From assembly GCF_028309625.1 (NCBI RefSeq), contig NZ_JAQMHR010000002.1, positions 359,660 through 423,659 on the forward strand: DNA of 64,000 nucleotides. The letters are read 5' to 3'. A program made the position numbers and the translations under genes. The notes beneath the pieces are model-generated. The model was not told where the DNA came from and made no database searches. It was given only the letters and a program-made list of their open reading frames with translations. The stretch is from Trichococcus sp. K1Tr (lineage in GTDB: Bacteria > Bacillota > Bacilli > Lactobacillales > Aerococcaceae). Of the stretch, positions 63,356-64,000 are shown piece after piece. Each line of letters starts with the position of its first letter. The stretch's first letter is position 1.

Positions 63356-64000
63356 ATGGTAAAAATAGTCTCTTCAATTGCGAGTTTGATCGGGGAAACG
63401 CCGATGATCAAACTGAATAAAGTGGTACCCGATGGTGTGGCTGATGTTTACGTCAAACTTGAATCGTTCAATGCAGGCGGGAGCGTAAAAGATCGCATCG
63501 CTCTGAATATGATCGAAGTGGCGGAGGAAGAAGGCGTTCTGAAACCCGGCTATACAATCGTGGAACCGACCAGCGGCAATACCGGTGTCGGTCTGGCCAT
63601 GCTTGCTGCGGCAAAAGGCTATAAATCCATTTTTGTGATGCCTGATACGATGAGCATGGAAAGACGCTTATTGTTGGCAGCTTATGGAGCAGAGTTGGTT
63701 TTGACACCTGGCGCTGAAGGGATGAACGGTTCGATTGCGAAGGCAAGGGAAATCGCAGCGCAACCGGAACACTTTATGCCGATGCAATTCGATAACCCTG
63801 CCAACCCTGCTGTGCATGAAGCCATCACCGGCCCGGAAATCATCGAGGCTTTTGAAGGCAAGACGCCTGATGCCTTCATTGCCGGAGTCGGAACGGGCGG
63901 AACCGTGACTGGAGTCGGCAAGGCATTGCGCAAAGTCAATCCGAATGTGGAGATATATGCACTGGAGCCGACCGACTCGGCTGTACTAAGCGGAAAGCCG
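63356..64000 (+). CDS. cysK: Cysteine synthase A (3' end beyond the window)
   Basis: Condenses O-acetylserine with sulfide to give cysteine. 215 codons are inside the window, about 70% of the usual 305-310 residues. The PLP lysine lies in [12 protein letters not shown] near residue 43, the substrate loop in [13 protein letters not shown] near 70, and the PLP phosphate loop in [12 protein letters not shown] near 180. Start ATG 63356 ([17 protein letters not shown]) with GGAGG 8 nt upstream. Truncated only by the window edge, no internal stop. Confidence 0.94.
   Translation, partial: MVKIVSSIASLIGETPMIKLNKVVPDGVADVYVKLESFNAGGSVKDRIALNMIEVAEEEGVLKPGYTIVEPTSGNTGVGLAMLAAAKGYKSIFVMPDTMSMERRLLLAAYGAELVLTPGAEGMNGSIAKAREIAAQPEHFMPMQFDNPANPAVHEAITGPEIIEAFEGKTPDAFIAGVGTGGTVTGVGKALRKVNPNVEIYALEPTDSAVLSGKP

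Overview
The window looks like a chromosomal segment of a moderate-GC member of the Lactobacillales. Housekeeping gene order (metG-tatD-rnmV-rsmA-veg-ispE, purR-glmU-prs, pth-mfd-yabM-yabN-rqcP-divIC-yabR-tilS-hpt-ftsH-hslO-cysK) is the classic Bacilli origin-proximal order. The L-lactate dehydrogenase, NlpC/P60 wall hydrolase, T-box and WalR-type sites fit a lactic-acid bacterium. The composition and the hexuronate genes suggest Carnobacteriaceae, perhaps Trichococcus, but the genus is an inference. I see no rRNA, tRNA, prophage, transposase or CRISPR array.

Region 1 (1-12.0 kb) holds mixed single genes: an ABC-2 exporter pair, a nucleoid-associated protein, an EamA permease, a pyruvate kinase, argH, a class I amidotransferase-like hydrolase behind a structured leader with a 25-codon ORF, pgsA, three tandem 52-bp palindromic repeats, a PLP aminotransferase and a permuted-papain protein. 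Region 2 (11.8-13.8 kb) is ilvD behind a leader peptide ending in Leu-Leu-Val-Ile-Ile codons, followed by five RNA segments with mutually exclusive pairings: a well-formed attenuator.

Region 3 (13.9-29.2 kb) is the main accessory catabolic region. A GPH-family symporter is divergent from an IclR regulator. The regulator is followed by an operon for KDPG aldolase, UxaC, UxuA, UxuB, a HAD phosphatase and a family 3 glycoside hydrolase. Then comes an AraC-regulated operon of three Gfo/Idh/MocA oxidoreductases and a TIM-barrel isomerase/epimerase. The first set brings glucuronate to 2-keto-3-deoxygluconate and then cleaves KDPG; the kinase between these steps is not in the window. The second set has the composition of oxidation-assisted (3-keto) sugar or glycoside modules. 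A similar motif lies just downstream of the -10 box in three promoters of the first set.

Region 4 (29.3-34.9 kb) has a flavodoxin-fold oxidoreductase, a small protein, tyrS-GNAT behind a tyrosine T-box, an NlpC/P60 wall hydrolase behind two WalR-like boxes, and a MerR/TipAS regulator with a 19-bp promoter spacer. Region 5 (35-64 kb) is conserved core: tRNA charging and processing, rRNA methylation, isoprenoid synthesis, zinc uptake with a Zur-like box, purine repression, UDP-GlcNAc and PRPP synthesis, ldh, transcription-coupled repair, ribosome rescue, cell division, FtsH, Hsp33 and a cysteine synthase cut by the window end.
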